NCBI GenBank assembly: GCA_050181465.1
Contig: JBFXDD010000007.1
Coordinates: 1-64,000 of the forward strand
Direction of reading: 5' to 3'
From: JACRLW01 sp050181465
Lineage (GTDB): Bacteria; Planctomycetota; UBA1135; UBA2386
DNA length: 64,000 nt
Within the stretch, counting starts at the first letter, position 1. Each line of letters begins with the position of its first letter. Below are positions 1-8,698 of this stretch, piece after piece. Below the pieces are notes generated by a model. That model did no database searches and was not told the DNA's origin. It saw nothing but the letters and a program-made list of their open reading frames with translations. The position numbers and the translations under genes were made by a program.

Positions 1-135
1 ACCCGCGCGCGATGGAGCCGGTCGCCCGGAGGGGCCGGAGGGCAGGCGACAGCGTGGAGGCGGTCGCCCGGATGCCTGGAGTGGTGGCCGCGGCTTGGAC
101 GGTCAGGGGACGCTGGAGCTCGAATCGCCGACGTG

Positions 136-1212
136 CTAGTGGAGCCATCCCCCCGCGAGCGCGATCTCGATCGCGTTCAGGGCGGCGCCTTTGCGGAGTT
201 GGTCTCCGAGGACCCAGAGCTGCCAGGCGTCCGAGCCAGTCGACGGCGAGAGAGCGGCTGCCGAGGGTCCTCGGGTTCGCAGACTCGAGGGTCGAAGCCG
301 ACTGACCAGAACGTGGTCTCGGCCGGCGGCATCACTCGCGGCAAAGGGCCGCTCGGCTGCGCTTCGGAATCGGATGGATGGATCGGTCCGAAACGCATTC
401 TCGAGCTTGGCGAGCTCGACTGGCTGAGAGAGTTCGACGCTCACTGCCAAGGCATGGACTCGGAGCACCGGCACTCGCACGCAGGTCGTCTCCATGGGGA
501 TGGGCTCTGCCAGCAGCTTCTGGGTCTCACGGAGCAGTTTGTCTTCTTCGCCATTCCTGCCCGACTCGGGATCGAGTGTCGATTCGTGGGGGAACACGTT
601 GAACGCACAGGACACCGGGAACACGGCGGGTTGGAAGTCCGCTGCGACGAGCGCTGCGCGGGTGCTCTCCAGCAACTCCTCGATTCCCGCGCGACCCGCA
701 CCTGACACGGACTGGTACGTAGCCACTCGAAGCTCGGTGATCCGAGATCCGTTGGACTCGGCCACGTGAACCAGCGGGGCGAGTGCCGTTACCAAGATCG
801 CCGCACAGCAGTTCGGACTGGCGACCAAGCGGGGATCCTCGTCGAGGAGGTGGCCGTTGATCTGCGGTACGACGAGCGGCACGTCGGGATCCTCGCGATG
901 TGCGGCAGACAGATCGATCACGCGAGCGCCGGCCCCGACGGCGACTTCTGCGAAGCGGCGCGCAGCACTCGAGTCCACGGCAAGAAAGACGAGCTGATCT
1001 GCCTGCGGTCGAAACGTGTCGATTTCGGCGACTCGCAGGTGGCTCGGACCCATGTGGAGTAGTTGGCCGGTGGATCTGGCCGAGGCGTAGGCCGTGACCC
1101 TACTCGAGTCGATTCCATGATCCGCGAGGATCGCCAGGAGTTCGTTGCCTACCGCTCCGGTCGCACCGAGGACCGCGATGGGCCGCGCCCTATCAAGTGG
1201 CTCAGACCGCAT
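136..1212 (-). CDS. asd: Aspartate-semialdehyde dehydrogenase
   Basis: Reduces aspartyl phosphate to aspartate semialdehyde with NADPH, the step between aspartate kinase and homoserine dehydrogenase. The 358-residue protein starts with an NADP-binding GATGAVG loop (residues 16-22). It carries the catalytic cysteine in SPNCC (C135; the usual form is SPNCST, so the next residue is also Cys) and the family's QSVSGAGRAG segment (about 184-193). Its length is typical of the family. The ATG lies inside the 3' end of the kinase-dehydrogenase gene (11-bp overlap), so translation is probably coupled. It is the last gene of the SAM-riboswitch operon. Its middle sequence (about 300-325) is low-complexity and less conserved. 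Identification is firm from the motifs and the pathway neighbours. Confidence 0.93.
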   Translation of the reverse strand: MRSEPLDRARPIAVLGATGAVGNELLAILADHGIDSSRVTAYASARSTGQLLHMGPSHLRVAEIDTFRPQADQLVFLAVDSSAARRFAEVAVGAGARVIDLSAAHREDPDVPLVVPQINGHLLDEDPRLVASPNCCAAILVTALAPLVHVAESNGSRITELRVATYQSVSGAGRAGIEELLESTRAALVAADFQPAVFPVSCAFNVFPHESTLDPESGRNGEEDKLLRETQKLLAEPIPMETTCVRVPVLRVHALAVSVELSQPVELAKLENAFRTDPSIRFRSAAERPFAASDAAGRDHVLVSRLRPSSLRTRGPSAAALSPSTGSDAWQLWVLGDQLRKGAALNAIEIALAGGWLH

Positions 1213-2998
1213 GGCTCACTCCTCGACTTCGTCTTGCGGCAGTGATCGGACCCTCCACGCGGTTCCGCCGGAAGAGAATGTCTTCCAAGTCACCGAGGAT
1301 CGCGGTCACAGTCGGACGCGGTCCGGCACCTCGACCGTCGATCACGTGGATCGAACCGTCGTCCAACTGAAGGACGAATCGATTGCGATCGTCCTCGACG
1401 CCGTGCAGCGGATCGTCCGTCGCTAGTGCTTCCAGGCTCACTCGTCCGGTCACTCGGGCATCGTCGCACAGAAGAACCGCAACCTGGCGCAGGCGTTGTC
1501 CTCGCGCGCGAAGCTCGGATGCGATTCCGCAGGTCGATGACGTGACGCGCGCGCTCGCCACATCGATGCGGTCGCGTTCGATCGACGTCGTCCCAGAGCC
1601 GGATTCGGCCATGACCAGCGCGAGGACCGCGAGCTTGTCGGCCGCATCGCTTCCGTCGAGATCACGAGACGCATCGGACTCGGCCAGACCCCGCAGTCGC
1701 GCGTGCTCGAGCGCATTCTCGAACGAGGTTCCTTGCCCCATTGCGTCCAAGACGACGTTCGTTGTCGTATTGGTGACCGCTCGGATGGAGCGCACGATGC
1801 GCCCTTTCGTCGCGAGACTGGCGATGGTCTCCAACACCGGGACGGCTCCGCCCACGGCCGCGGAGAATCGGATCGTTCGCCCAAGTCGCCGCGCGAGTCC
1901 AGTCCATTCCGTTCCGGATCGCGCGAGCCAACCCTTGTTGGCTGTCACCACATCCGCACCCGACTGAAGAGCGCAATGCACTGCGTCGGCAACTCCCGGG
2001 ACCAAACCCAGGAGTTCGATGACGACCTCCGGGCGTCGGGTCAACGCGGCGGCCGTCGTGCACAACAGCTCGCTGGGAATCCAACTTGCTCGACCCCGCT
2101 CGGGATTCCTGACTGCGATCCCGACGAGTTCGTATTTCGCCGTTTGCGTGAGCAGCGCCCGAGCGAGCTCAGAGCCGATGGTTCCGCAGCCGAGCAACGC
2201 GATTCGTGTCGGTCTCGAGGCCCCTGGCTGTGAACTCACCGCCGCGAACTTGCTCGTCCGGCCGATTTGTGTCGCCTCCGCACGCCCGCACGCGCCGACC
2301 TCGAACTCCAAAGCATGGTCCTGGGCAAAGTGGACCGCCTTGTGCTGCAGGATGCTCCCGTCGGTCGCTAGTGCATCTGTGAAGGACGCACTCTCATAGC
2401 GACGCGGGCGCGGTATCGTCGCTAACGCGGGATTGGACTCGTAGAGGCCGTCGACATCTTTCAGCAGTCGGCAGCGCGCACTCAGCCGTTGGGCGAGAAA
2501 GAGTGCCGTGAGGTCCGAGCCGCCGCGCCCGAGCAACACCGTCCGCCCATCGTCGTTCACTGCAACGAATCCCGGAACGACGACCACTCTGTCCTCCGTG
2601 AGAGCGCGAGAGATCGCCGCGGGATGGATGGAGACCGGCGAGGAGTCGAGCGGGGGGCCGCTCGCCAACAGCGCGATCTCCGCCGGTGTAAGCACTTTCG
2701 CGCCGATCCCCGCTTCCCACAGCCGGTCGGCAAGCAGCCGCGCGCTCTCGTGCTCACCACGCGCGACAACGCCGGCAAGCGTGAACGGATCGGTGATTCC
2801 TGCGGAGTCTGCGTCGGCGATCAACGCATCGGTTCGTCCCGCGAGTGCCGAAACCACGGCGATCACGTGCGATCCGCGCCGGCGCCAGCGATGGATCTCC
2901 AGAACGGCTTCCAAAACGCCTTCGATGTCCGTCAGCACCGAGCCACCGAACTTGAGGACGACCAAGTCCCGGCACACCGCTGAGGTCTCCGACGTCAT
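1202..2998 (-). CDS. thrA: Bifunctional aspartate kinase / homoserine dehydrogenase lacking ACT domains
   Basis: Catalyses the first and third steps of the aspartate family pathway: aspartate phosphorylation and reduction of aspartate semialdehyde to homoserine. The kinase half (about 1-250) shows KFGGS (16-20), GRGGSD (157-162) and VDGLYESNP (182-190). The dehydrogenase half (about 262-598) shows GCGTIGS (270-276), ANKG (353-356), AAVGGAVP (380-387), NTTTN (410-414) and the catalytic lysine in DAADKLA (K455). At 598 residues it is about 220 shorter than E. coli ThrA. The missing piece is the ACT regulatory region that normally sits between the halves, and no C-terminal ACT is visible either. 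The start is the ATG in an ATGA overlap with the upstream gene, seven bases after GGAGGAGGT; a GTG two codons upstream is less likely. Confidence 0.93.
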   Translation of the reverse strand: MTSETSAVCRDLVVLKFGGSVLTDIEGVLEAVLEIHRWRRRGSHVIAVVSALAGRTDALIADADSAGITDPFTLAGVVARGEHESARLLADRLWEAGIGAKVLTPAEIALLASGPPLDSSPVSIHPAAISRALTEDRVVVVPGFVAVNDDGRTVLLGRGGSDLTALFLAQRLSARCRLLKDVDGLYESNPALATIPRPRRYESASFTDALATDGSILQHKAVHFAQDHALEFEVGACGRAEATQIGRTSKFAAVSSQPGASRPTRIALLGCGTIGSELARALLTQTAKYELVGIAVRNPERGRASWIPSELLCTTAAALTRRPEVVIELLGLVPGVADAVHCALQSGADVVTANKGWLARSGTEWTGLARRLGRTIRFSAAVGGAVPVLETIASLATKGRIVRSIRAVTNTTTNVVLDAMGQGTSFENALEHARLRGLAESDASRDLDGSDAADKLAVLALVMAESGSGTTSIERDRIDVASARVTSSTCGIASELRARGQRLRQVAVLLCDDARVTGRVSLEALATDDPLHGVEDDRNRFVLQLDDGSIHVIDGRGAGPRPTVTAILGDLEDILFRRNRVEGPITAARRSRGVSHAV

Positions 2999-4209
2999 GC
3001 GCACACCTCCTCCGCCTTCGCGAAGTGCGAGCCGGCGCTTCGACGGATCGCGCGCTCCAAGTCTGCGAGGACATCGCTGGGATCCTCCAATCCGACGGAG
3101 AGTCGGAGCAATTCTTCGCTCACTCCGATCGCTGCACGATCACTCGCCGGAATGCTGCCATGGGTCATCGTCGCCGGATGGGTGAGCAGGCTCTCGACGG
3201 AGCCGACGTGCTCCGCCAGCCGACAGAGCTCGATCTCGGCGAGGAATCTGCGGGTGCGCGCAACACCACCACGTAGTTCGAAGCTCACGACGGCACCATG
3301 CAGACCGATGTGCTGGCGATCCGCCAGGTCACGCTGGGAGAACGAATCCAAGCTCGGGTGGTTCACGATCGCAACCTCTGGCGAAGCCGCGAGCCACTTC
3401 GCAACAGAATCAGCCGAACGGGATTGGTGCCGGATTCGCAGCGGCAGCGTCTTCAGACCGTTCTGGGTCAACCACGCCTGGAACGGGGCTTGGATCCCGC
3501 CGGTGCACTTGCGAAGGAACCACAGCCGGTCCGCGAGCGCTTCGTTTCGCGTGACGAGGGCTCCGCCGAGCGCCACGGAGTGGCCGTCGATGAACTTGGT
3601 AGTGGAGTAGATCGAGATGTCGGCACCGAGATCGAGCGGTTGCTGCAGAACCGCCGTCAGGAACGTGTTGTCGACGGCGAGCAGGGCCTCCGAGCCGACA
3701 AGCAGTTTCGCGATCGCCGCGATGTCGGTCAGCACGAGGGTCGGATTCGCCGGAGTCTCCACGATGACGAGCTTCGTCCGACTGCACAGCGACTCGGCGA
3801 CCAACTGTGGGTTTGTCGTATCGACGAAGCTCACCGCCACACCCAGATCGCGAAACACGTCGCGGAGGAGGCGGAACGTGCCGCCATAGACCGATCGGGA
3901 GCACACCACGTGGTCGCCGGACTTGACGGTTGCGAGGAGCAACGCCGTCTCGGCTGCGAGGCCGCTGGCGAAGGCGATTGCGCGAGCACTCTCGAGCCGC
4001 CCGACGGCCGCTTCGAGGCCGGCGACGGTCGGGTTCGACTCACGCGAGTAGCGGTGCTCGGCCTGGCTGTCGATTCCGTCGCGACAGTAGCTCGTGGACT
4101 GCACGATGGCCGGGACCAAGGGCTGGCCGTCCGCCGTGCTCGCGATGGGGGACACGCAGAGTGTCGAAAAGCGGTGCTCCGCGACTGCGGGCTCTTCGTG
4201 GATGGACAT
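2995..4209 (-). CDS. Cystathionine gamma-synthase / O-succinylhomoserine sulfhydrylase family enzyme
   Basis: A PLP-dependent trans-sulfuration enzyme that joins an activated homoserine ester to cysteine or sulfide in methionine synthesis. The 404-residue protein has the family's YSRESNPT segment (54-61), the PLP-contacting D180 in AVDNTF, and the Schiff-base lysine K205 in YSTTKFIDGH. I chose the ATG 14 residues before STLCV, which matches the usual N-terminus. In-frame starts at 4269 (ATG) and 4275 (GTG) would add a poor 20-residue extension, and no start has a good ribosome site. The gene is first after the SAM riboswitch and overlaps thrA by ATGA. Sequence alone does not separate metB from metZ, so no symbol is given. 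Confidence 0.9.
   Translation of the reverse strand: MSIHEEPAVAEHRFSTLCVSPIASTADGQPLVPAIVQSTSYCRDGIDSQAEHRYSRESNPTVAGLEAAVGRLESARAIAFASGLAAETALLLATVKSGDHVVCSRSVYGGTFRLLRDVFRDLGVAVSFVDTTNPQLVAESLCSRTKLVIVETPANPTLVLTDIAAIAKLLVGSEALLAVDNTFLTAVLQQPLDLGADISIYSTTKFIDGHSVALGGALVTRNEALADRLWFLRKCTGGIQAPFQAWLTQNGLKTLPLRIRHQSRSADSVAKWLAASPEVAIVNHPSLDSFSQRDLADRQHIGLHGAVVSFELRGGVARTRRFLAEIELCRLAEHVGSVESLLTHPATMTHGSIPASDRAAIGVSEELLRLSVGLEDPSDVLADLERAIRRSAGSHFAKAEEVCA
3005..3013 (-). promoter_or_regulatory. Strong Shine-Dalgarno deciding the thrA start
   Basis: GGAGGAGGT on the minus strand, inside the 3' end of the upstream trans-sulfuration gene and seven bases before the ATG of the ATGA overlap. It fixes the kinase-dehydrogenase start at 2998 and argues for strong reinitiation of translation. 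Confidence 0.75.
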
Positions 4210-4304
4210 GGTTTGATCAGGTGCACGCGCATCGCGAGGACCGGCAGCCGCTCGGGCCGCAGTGACCATCACCACGTTTTTTGGCGAAACCGTTCGAACG
4301 GCAC

Positions 4305-4410
4305 GCCCGCATCGACACCCACGCTGTGGGCCAGTCTCGGCACCGCGGTCGCGACGCGACTCGGTTGCCGCCTGGGACCGAAGGCCATCCCAGGTCTCTT
4401 GATGCTGTGC
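4305..4410 (-). promoter_or_regulatory. SAM riboswitch (S-box clan) upstream of the methionine operon
   Basis: On the minus strand the leader folds into the S-box four-way arrangement. P1 pairs GCATC (4405-4401) with GATGC (4313-4309). AAGAG follows P1. P2 pairs CCTGGGA with TCCCAGG. Then come the core GGCAACC, P3 (GTCGC/GCGAC), GGTGCC and P4 (CCCAC/GTGGG). The order AGAG, P2, GGCAACC, P3, GGTGC, P4 is diagnostic of the SAM-I/SAM-IV clan; which subclass is not resolved. It begins about 35 bases after the aminopeptidase stop and ends about 95 bases before the chosen start of the trans-sulfuration gene. A weak CCGT-TCGA-ACGG hairpin follows it. The expression platform is unclear; S-box RNAs normally shut genes off when SAM is abundant. 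Confidence 0.88.
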
Positions 4411-4444
4411 AGGCCGGAGGTTTAGCGAGCGAGGCGCTTCGCTG

Positions 4445-5995
4445 TCAAGCCCGCTTTCGTCGCGCGGCCGAACCCTTGCGCCGCGATCGCGCCGACGAGG
4501 TCGATTCGCCCGTCGCGGCCAGGAGTTCGTTCGCCACGCCCGCGAGCAACGCCACTCCGTAGCCGGTCCCGCGTTGATCGCGATACGACGGACCCGCCAG
4601 GTCGACGTGGGCCCAGCGCACCCCGGTGCCCTCGAGATGCGCGTGGATGAAGATTGCAGCGCAACTCGACTGAGCGTTGTTGCGATCCTTCACCGAGTTC
4701 CGCATGTCGGCGAGCGGACTCTTGAACTCGGGCATGTAGAACTCCGGCGCGAAGGGAAGTGGGTGCACGAGATCGCCGCTCGAGCGACCACATCGCACGA
4801 ACAGCGACTCGAGCGCGTCATCGTTGCTGATGACCGCCGCGTGATTCAGTCCGGTCGCAACCATCTGGGCACCGGTCAGCGTCGCCGCGTCGAGAATGAT
4901 GTCCGCTCCCAGCACGCGTCGAGCGTAGCTCACACCATCCGCGAGCACGATTCTGCCCTCGGCATCGGTGTTGTTGATCTCCACTGTCTTTCCCGAGTGC
5001 AGTTCGATCACGTCGTCGGGCTTGTACGCATTCGGCCCGATCGCGTTCTCGGCGATGCAGAGGAGCATGGTGACTCGAGCGGTCGGTAACTGCTCGGCGA
5101 TCACGCGGAAGGCGCCGAGGACCGCCGCCGCGCCACCCATGTCGCCCTTCATGGTCTCCATGCTGCCGCGGGCTTTGATGTGCAACCCGCCGGTGTCGTA
5201 CGTCAATCCTTTGCCCACCAGAGCGATGTGTGGACCACGACTCGACGCGGAGCCAATCGAGGCGATGAGCAGTCGCGGTTCGGACGAGGCGCAACGTCCT
5301 ACGGCATGGATCCCGCGCAGTCCTTTGGTGAGCAGTGCCTTACCCTTGATCTCGCGAATCTCGACGCCTCGCAGACCGCGAAGCGAGGCGCGGGCTTCGC
5401 GCGCCAGCGCTTCGGGATCCAGGTCGGACGGCGGCATGTCGACCAACCGGGCCGCGTTGCGGGTCGCGGCCACCGTCGTCGCAACGAACTTGGATGGCGC
5501 GATCGGCCTACCCTGAGGATCCGTCACGAGAGCGCGCACGCGGCGATTGCGCTTGGATCGCGACGTGGACTTCAAGTTCAGCATCGGAAATGCGCGACCG
5601 ACGGCATTCAGCGCCGGGAGTGCGTGAGCCGGGTCTTCGCTGACGATCACGATGTAGTCGGCCGAGGCTGAGCTCGTCAGGGTCGCACGACGAATCGCCT
5701 CGCATCGCGATGGTGCGTTGTATCTCGATACCGAGTCCGGGAGAGTGGCGAACTCGATCGTGTGTCCGTCCGCGGTCCGATGCGAGAATCGAGCGTCGAG
5801 CTTGCGATCCGTCTCACGATTCGAACGGAGGAGATCCCTCAGCACGGCCGCGGACCCGTACGTGGGCGCCGCTGCGAGGAAGTCCTTCGACTGGCTGATG
5901 CCGGCCGGAGCGAGGACGAGAAGGTGTTGCGGCGCCTGCGACTTGGGATGCCAGTCTGAAACGAGTTCGAAGTCGATCACGACGGAAGCATGCAT
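4445..5995 (-). CDS. pepA: Cytosol (leucyl) aminopeptidase, M17 family
   Basis: A two-metal aminopeptidase that removes N-terminal residues from peptides in the cytoplasm. The 516-residue protein has the full M17 signature: GKGLTYDTGG (261-270, with K262 and D267), K274, MKGDMGGA with D285, and NTDAEGR (342-348, with D344, E346 and R348). All metal ligands and the bicarbonate-site arginine are therefore present. The N-terminal 160 residues are a divergent macro-like domain. The C-terminus is a basic Arg/Lys/Ser tail of about 20 residues that is unusual for the family. The ATG is preceded by GAGGAG nine bases upstream. It lies 42 bases after the M1 peptidase gene and just ahead of the SAM riboswitch, so readthrough into the leader is possible. 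Confidence 0.95.
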   Translation of the reverse strand: MHASVVIDFELVSDWHPKSQAPQHLLVLAPAGISQSKDFLAAAPTYGSAAVLRDLLRSNRETDRKLDARFSHRTADGHTIEFATLPDSVSRYNAPSRCEAIRRATLTSSASADYIVIVSEDPAHALPALNAVGRAFPMLNLKSTSRSKRNRRVRALVTDPQGRPIAPSKFVATTVAATRNAARLVDMPPSDLDPEALAREARASLRGLRGVEIREIKGKALLTKGLRGIHAVGRCASSEPRLLIASIGSASSRGPHIALVGKGLTYDTGGLHIKARGSMETMKGDMGGAAAVLGAFRVIAEQLPTARVTMLLCIAENAIGPNAYKPDDVIELHSGKTVEINNTDAEGRIVLADGVSYARRVLGADIILDAATLTGAQMVATGLNHAAVISNDDALESLFVRCGRSSGDLVHPLPFAPEFYMPEFKSPLADMRNSVKDRNNAQSSCAAIFIHAHLEGTGVRWAHVDLAGPSYRDQRGTGYGVALLAGVANELLAATGESTSSARSRRKGSAARRKRA

Positions 5996-6037
5996 TCCCG
6001 CGCGCTCCTCGCCAAGCGCTCGGTCGACCGGCGGGTG

Positions 6038-8698
6038 TCACCACTTCGCGCGACGAATACGAACCGTCCGTTCCAACTCGTCCAGCGACTGCAGGACCTT
6101 GCTCCGGATGTCCCGGTCCAGATCCGCTCGAGATGCCAGCCACTTCTGAACGATCTCCAGAGCCTCCGCGCTGGAGTGACCGTTCACGAAGGCGTCGATC
6201 CATGCCGGCATGAAGAAGATCTTGCGCGTTTTCTTCACCGTCTCGATGCTCTCCAGCGCGCGCCGAAGAAACGGCAGAGTCAACTCAGACTGCCCGGGCC
6301 AGTGGAAGTTGCCGAGACTGTCCTGGACCCACTGCTCCGGCGGGCCATCGACCATCAGGTAGTCGTCGAAGTAGCGACTCTTGGTGGTGGTATCCGCACG
6401 TGCCGCGCCGGCCAAGAACGCCCATCGACCGACGTCGCTTCCGGACGAGGTCTCGCGGCGCTCGCGCTCCACGGCATCGACGTCGCCCGCCGCCAGCAGT
6501 GCGGCCGCGAGTCGAAACCGATCGCGCGGCGCAAGCGACAGCTTCCAGTCGGCGTGTGCTCCGTCGAGGACCTCGCGAAGCAACCGTTGGACCCGCTCAC
6601 CCGAAGACAGGCCGGCGAGGAAGTCCAGGAGGATCCACCGCGATCGGCTCCCGGGGCTCTCCAGTTGTGCGAACGAGAGGTCGATGGCCCGCTCGATCAG
6701 CTCGCCGGCGACCTCTGGATCGCCGACGTATCGCAGGAGACAAGTCGACAGTCGTGCGAGCAGCCACTCATGCGTATCCGCATCCTCCTCGAGCTGGGCG
6801 GCGGTGAGTAGGGTGCGTGCCATGTCGGCCGGATTCATCTCCACTTCGCGCACTGCCTGCCAGAGTTGCGAGATCGCCGCGACCCGGGCGAGCGGATCGA
6901 CGATCTCCCACGCATTGCGCTGCAGCCACTCACGGGACCGAGGATCGGGAACGAATACGCCGTAGGCTACATCGTCGGCGTTCATCAAGACGGCGAGCGG
7001 GGCCGGTCGGCCTACCAATGCATCGAACGGCTCGTCTCGTGCATCGAGGCTCGCTCGAATCGTGCTCGTGGTTCCGTCGCGGTCGAAGACTTGCACCGCA
7101 AACGACAGCGGCCAAGGCTTGTCCTCGGGACTACGACCGCGCTGCGACAGTCGACAACTTCGCACGGTGCCGAACTCGTCGAGACTCCACTCCATTCGGA
7201 CAGTGGGCAGCCCTCTGCCGAGGATCCAGCGTTCCGACCAGCGCGCATCACTCAATCCGCCTGCTGATCGGAACGAAGCCACGAGATCCTGCCAGGTCGC
7301 GTTGTCGAACGCGTGCTCGGCGACGAAGCGACGCGAGGCTGCACGGAACGCATCGGCTCCCAATCGAGCCTCCAACTCGCGTAGCACGGCCGGCGCCTTG
7401 TTGTAGACGATCGGGCCGTACGCCGACTTCGCCTCCGCGAGATTGGCGAGCTCTTGCCAGATCGGCGTCGTTCCGCTCGTCTCGTCGATCGCGTAGGCGC
7501 GTTGCTTCACGCGTTGGAGGAAGCGCAGCCAGGATTGACGTTCGGGCTCGATCTCCGCGAGCAGTCGATACGAGAGGAACGTTGCAAACCCCTCCTTCAG
7601 CCACAGGTCGTCGAACCACCGCATCGTCACGAGGTTGCCGAACCATTGGTGCGCCACCTCGTGGTAGATCAGGGTGCTTCGCCGCACCTGTTCCGGCTCG
7701 GTCGGCTCGCGTTCGAAGACCAAGGCCGACTCGCGATAGAAGATCGCGCCGGCGTGCTCCATGCCACCGTAGGGAAAACCGGGGAGGAGCACGAACTCCA
7801 ACTTGCCGAAGGGATATGGAATGCCAAACCACTCATCGAGCCGAGCAAGCGCGCTGCGGTGCATCGCGAACAGAGGTTCGATCTCCGCAAAGCGCCGCTG
7901 CGAGCGACGCATCGACATACGCAACGGTCGCGTCTCGAGCGGCCGGATGCCCGCAGGTTGCGAGTCGTCGATCTGTTCGAACGGTCCCGCCGCGAACGCG
8001 AACAGATATGTCGGCAGTGGCTTCGTCGGAGCGAAGCAGACCGCTCGACGATCCGTGCCGATGAGTTCGCTCGCTCGGACCAACCCGTCCTCCTGTGGTT
8101 CACGATCGCCGTCGGTGTTCCCGATCGCGATCCAGTCGGGGGGAATGGTCAACGTGAGCCGAAATTCGGCCCGCAAGTCCGGTTGGTCGAAGCACGGAAA
8201 CAGCCCGTGTGCATCGGCCGGGACCAAGAGGGTGTAGAGGTACTCCGCACCGTCGCTGGAATCGGTGTATCGCGTGAGCGGCGTGCCCGTTGCGGCGACC
8301 CGAGAACGAAATCTCGCTTCGATCCGGTTCTCGAGCGGGACGAGCATGTCGCCCGGTAGCACGACGTGATCGGCGACGACGCGGGCACGATCACCGATCG
8401 GCCGACCGTTCAGAGTCTCGAGACTCAGCCACTCGCCGGCGAAGTCGAGCACGAGGTCGGCGAGCGCCTCGCTCTGCCCGTCGGCTGCCGCCGGAAGTTG
8501 GAAACGGATGTCCGCAGTTCCTTCGACGGACTCCGACGCAGCGTGCAAGTCGAATCGCAGCCGATAGACGACGTCGGCGATTCGCGCCTTGCGCGCGACG
8601 GCGAGTTCGCGAGAGATTCCCAAGGTCGGTTCCTGCGCCGAGGAGATGGAAGTCAAGGCCGTGCACGCCAGCCACGGCAACCAGCGCAGAGCCGTCAC
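6038..8698 (-). CDS. Secreted M1-family zinc aminopeptidase
   Basis: An aminopeptidase N-like metallopeptidase. From the GTG start the 886-residue protein opens with a short signal peptide (hydrophobic stretch ending near SSAQ, residue 22). It then has the exopeptidase motif as GGMEHAG (311-317; usual GAMEN), the zinc site HEVAHQW (346-352) and the third ligand in KEGFATF (E369). The last 400 residues match the helical ERAP1-like C-terminal domain in position and length. The start is set by AGGAGG eight bases upstream and by a GTGA overlap with the stop of the upstream ygiQ-like gene. A longer reading frame upstream would lie inside that gene. It probably digests peptides outside the cytoplasm, complementing the cytosolic M17 enzyme downstream. 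Confidence 0.93.
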   Translation of the reverse strand: MTALRWLPWLACTALTSISSAQEPTLGISRELAVARKARIADVVYRLRFDLHAASESVEGTADIRFQLPAAADGQSEALADLVLDFAGEWLSLETLNGRPIGDRARVVADHVVLPGDMLVPLENRIEARFRSRVAATGTPLTRYTDSSDGAEYLYTLLVPADAHGLFPCFDQPDLRAEFRLTLTIPPDWIAIGNTDGDREPQEDGLVRASELIGTDRRAVCFAPTKPLPTYLFAFAAGPFEQIDDSQPAGIRPLETRPLRMSMRRSQRRFAEIEPLFAMHRSALARLDEWFGIPYPFGKLEFVLLPGFPYGGMEHAGAIFYRESALVFEREPTEPEQVRRSTLIYHEVAHQWFGNLVTMRWFDDLWLKEGFATFLSYRLLAEIEPERQSWLRFLQRVKQRAYAIDETSGTTPIWQELANLAEAKSAYGPIVYNKAPAVLRELEARLGADAFRAASRRFVAEHAFDNATWQDLVASFRSAGGLSDARWSERWILGRGLPTVRMEWSLDEFGTVRSCRLSQRGRSPEDKPWPLSFAVQVFDRDGTTSTIRASLDARDEPFDALVGRPAPLAVLMNADDVAYGVFVPDPRSREWLQRNAWEIVDPLARVAAISQLWQAVREVEMNPADMARTLLTAAQLEEDADTHEWLLARLSTCLLRYVGDPEVAGELIERAIDLSFAQLESPGSRSRWILLDFLAGLSSGERVQRLLREVLDGAHADWKLSLAPRDRFRLAAALLAAGDVDAVERERRETSSGSDVGRWAFLAGAARADTTTKSRYFDDYLMVDGPPEQWVQDSLGNFHWPGQSELTLPFLRRALESIETVKKTRKIFFMPAWIDAFVNGHSSAEALEIVQKWLASRADLDRDIRSKVLQSLDELERTVRIRRAKW

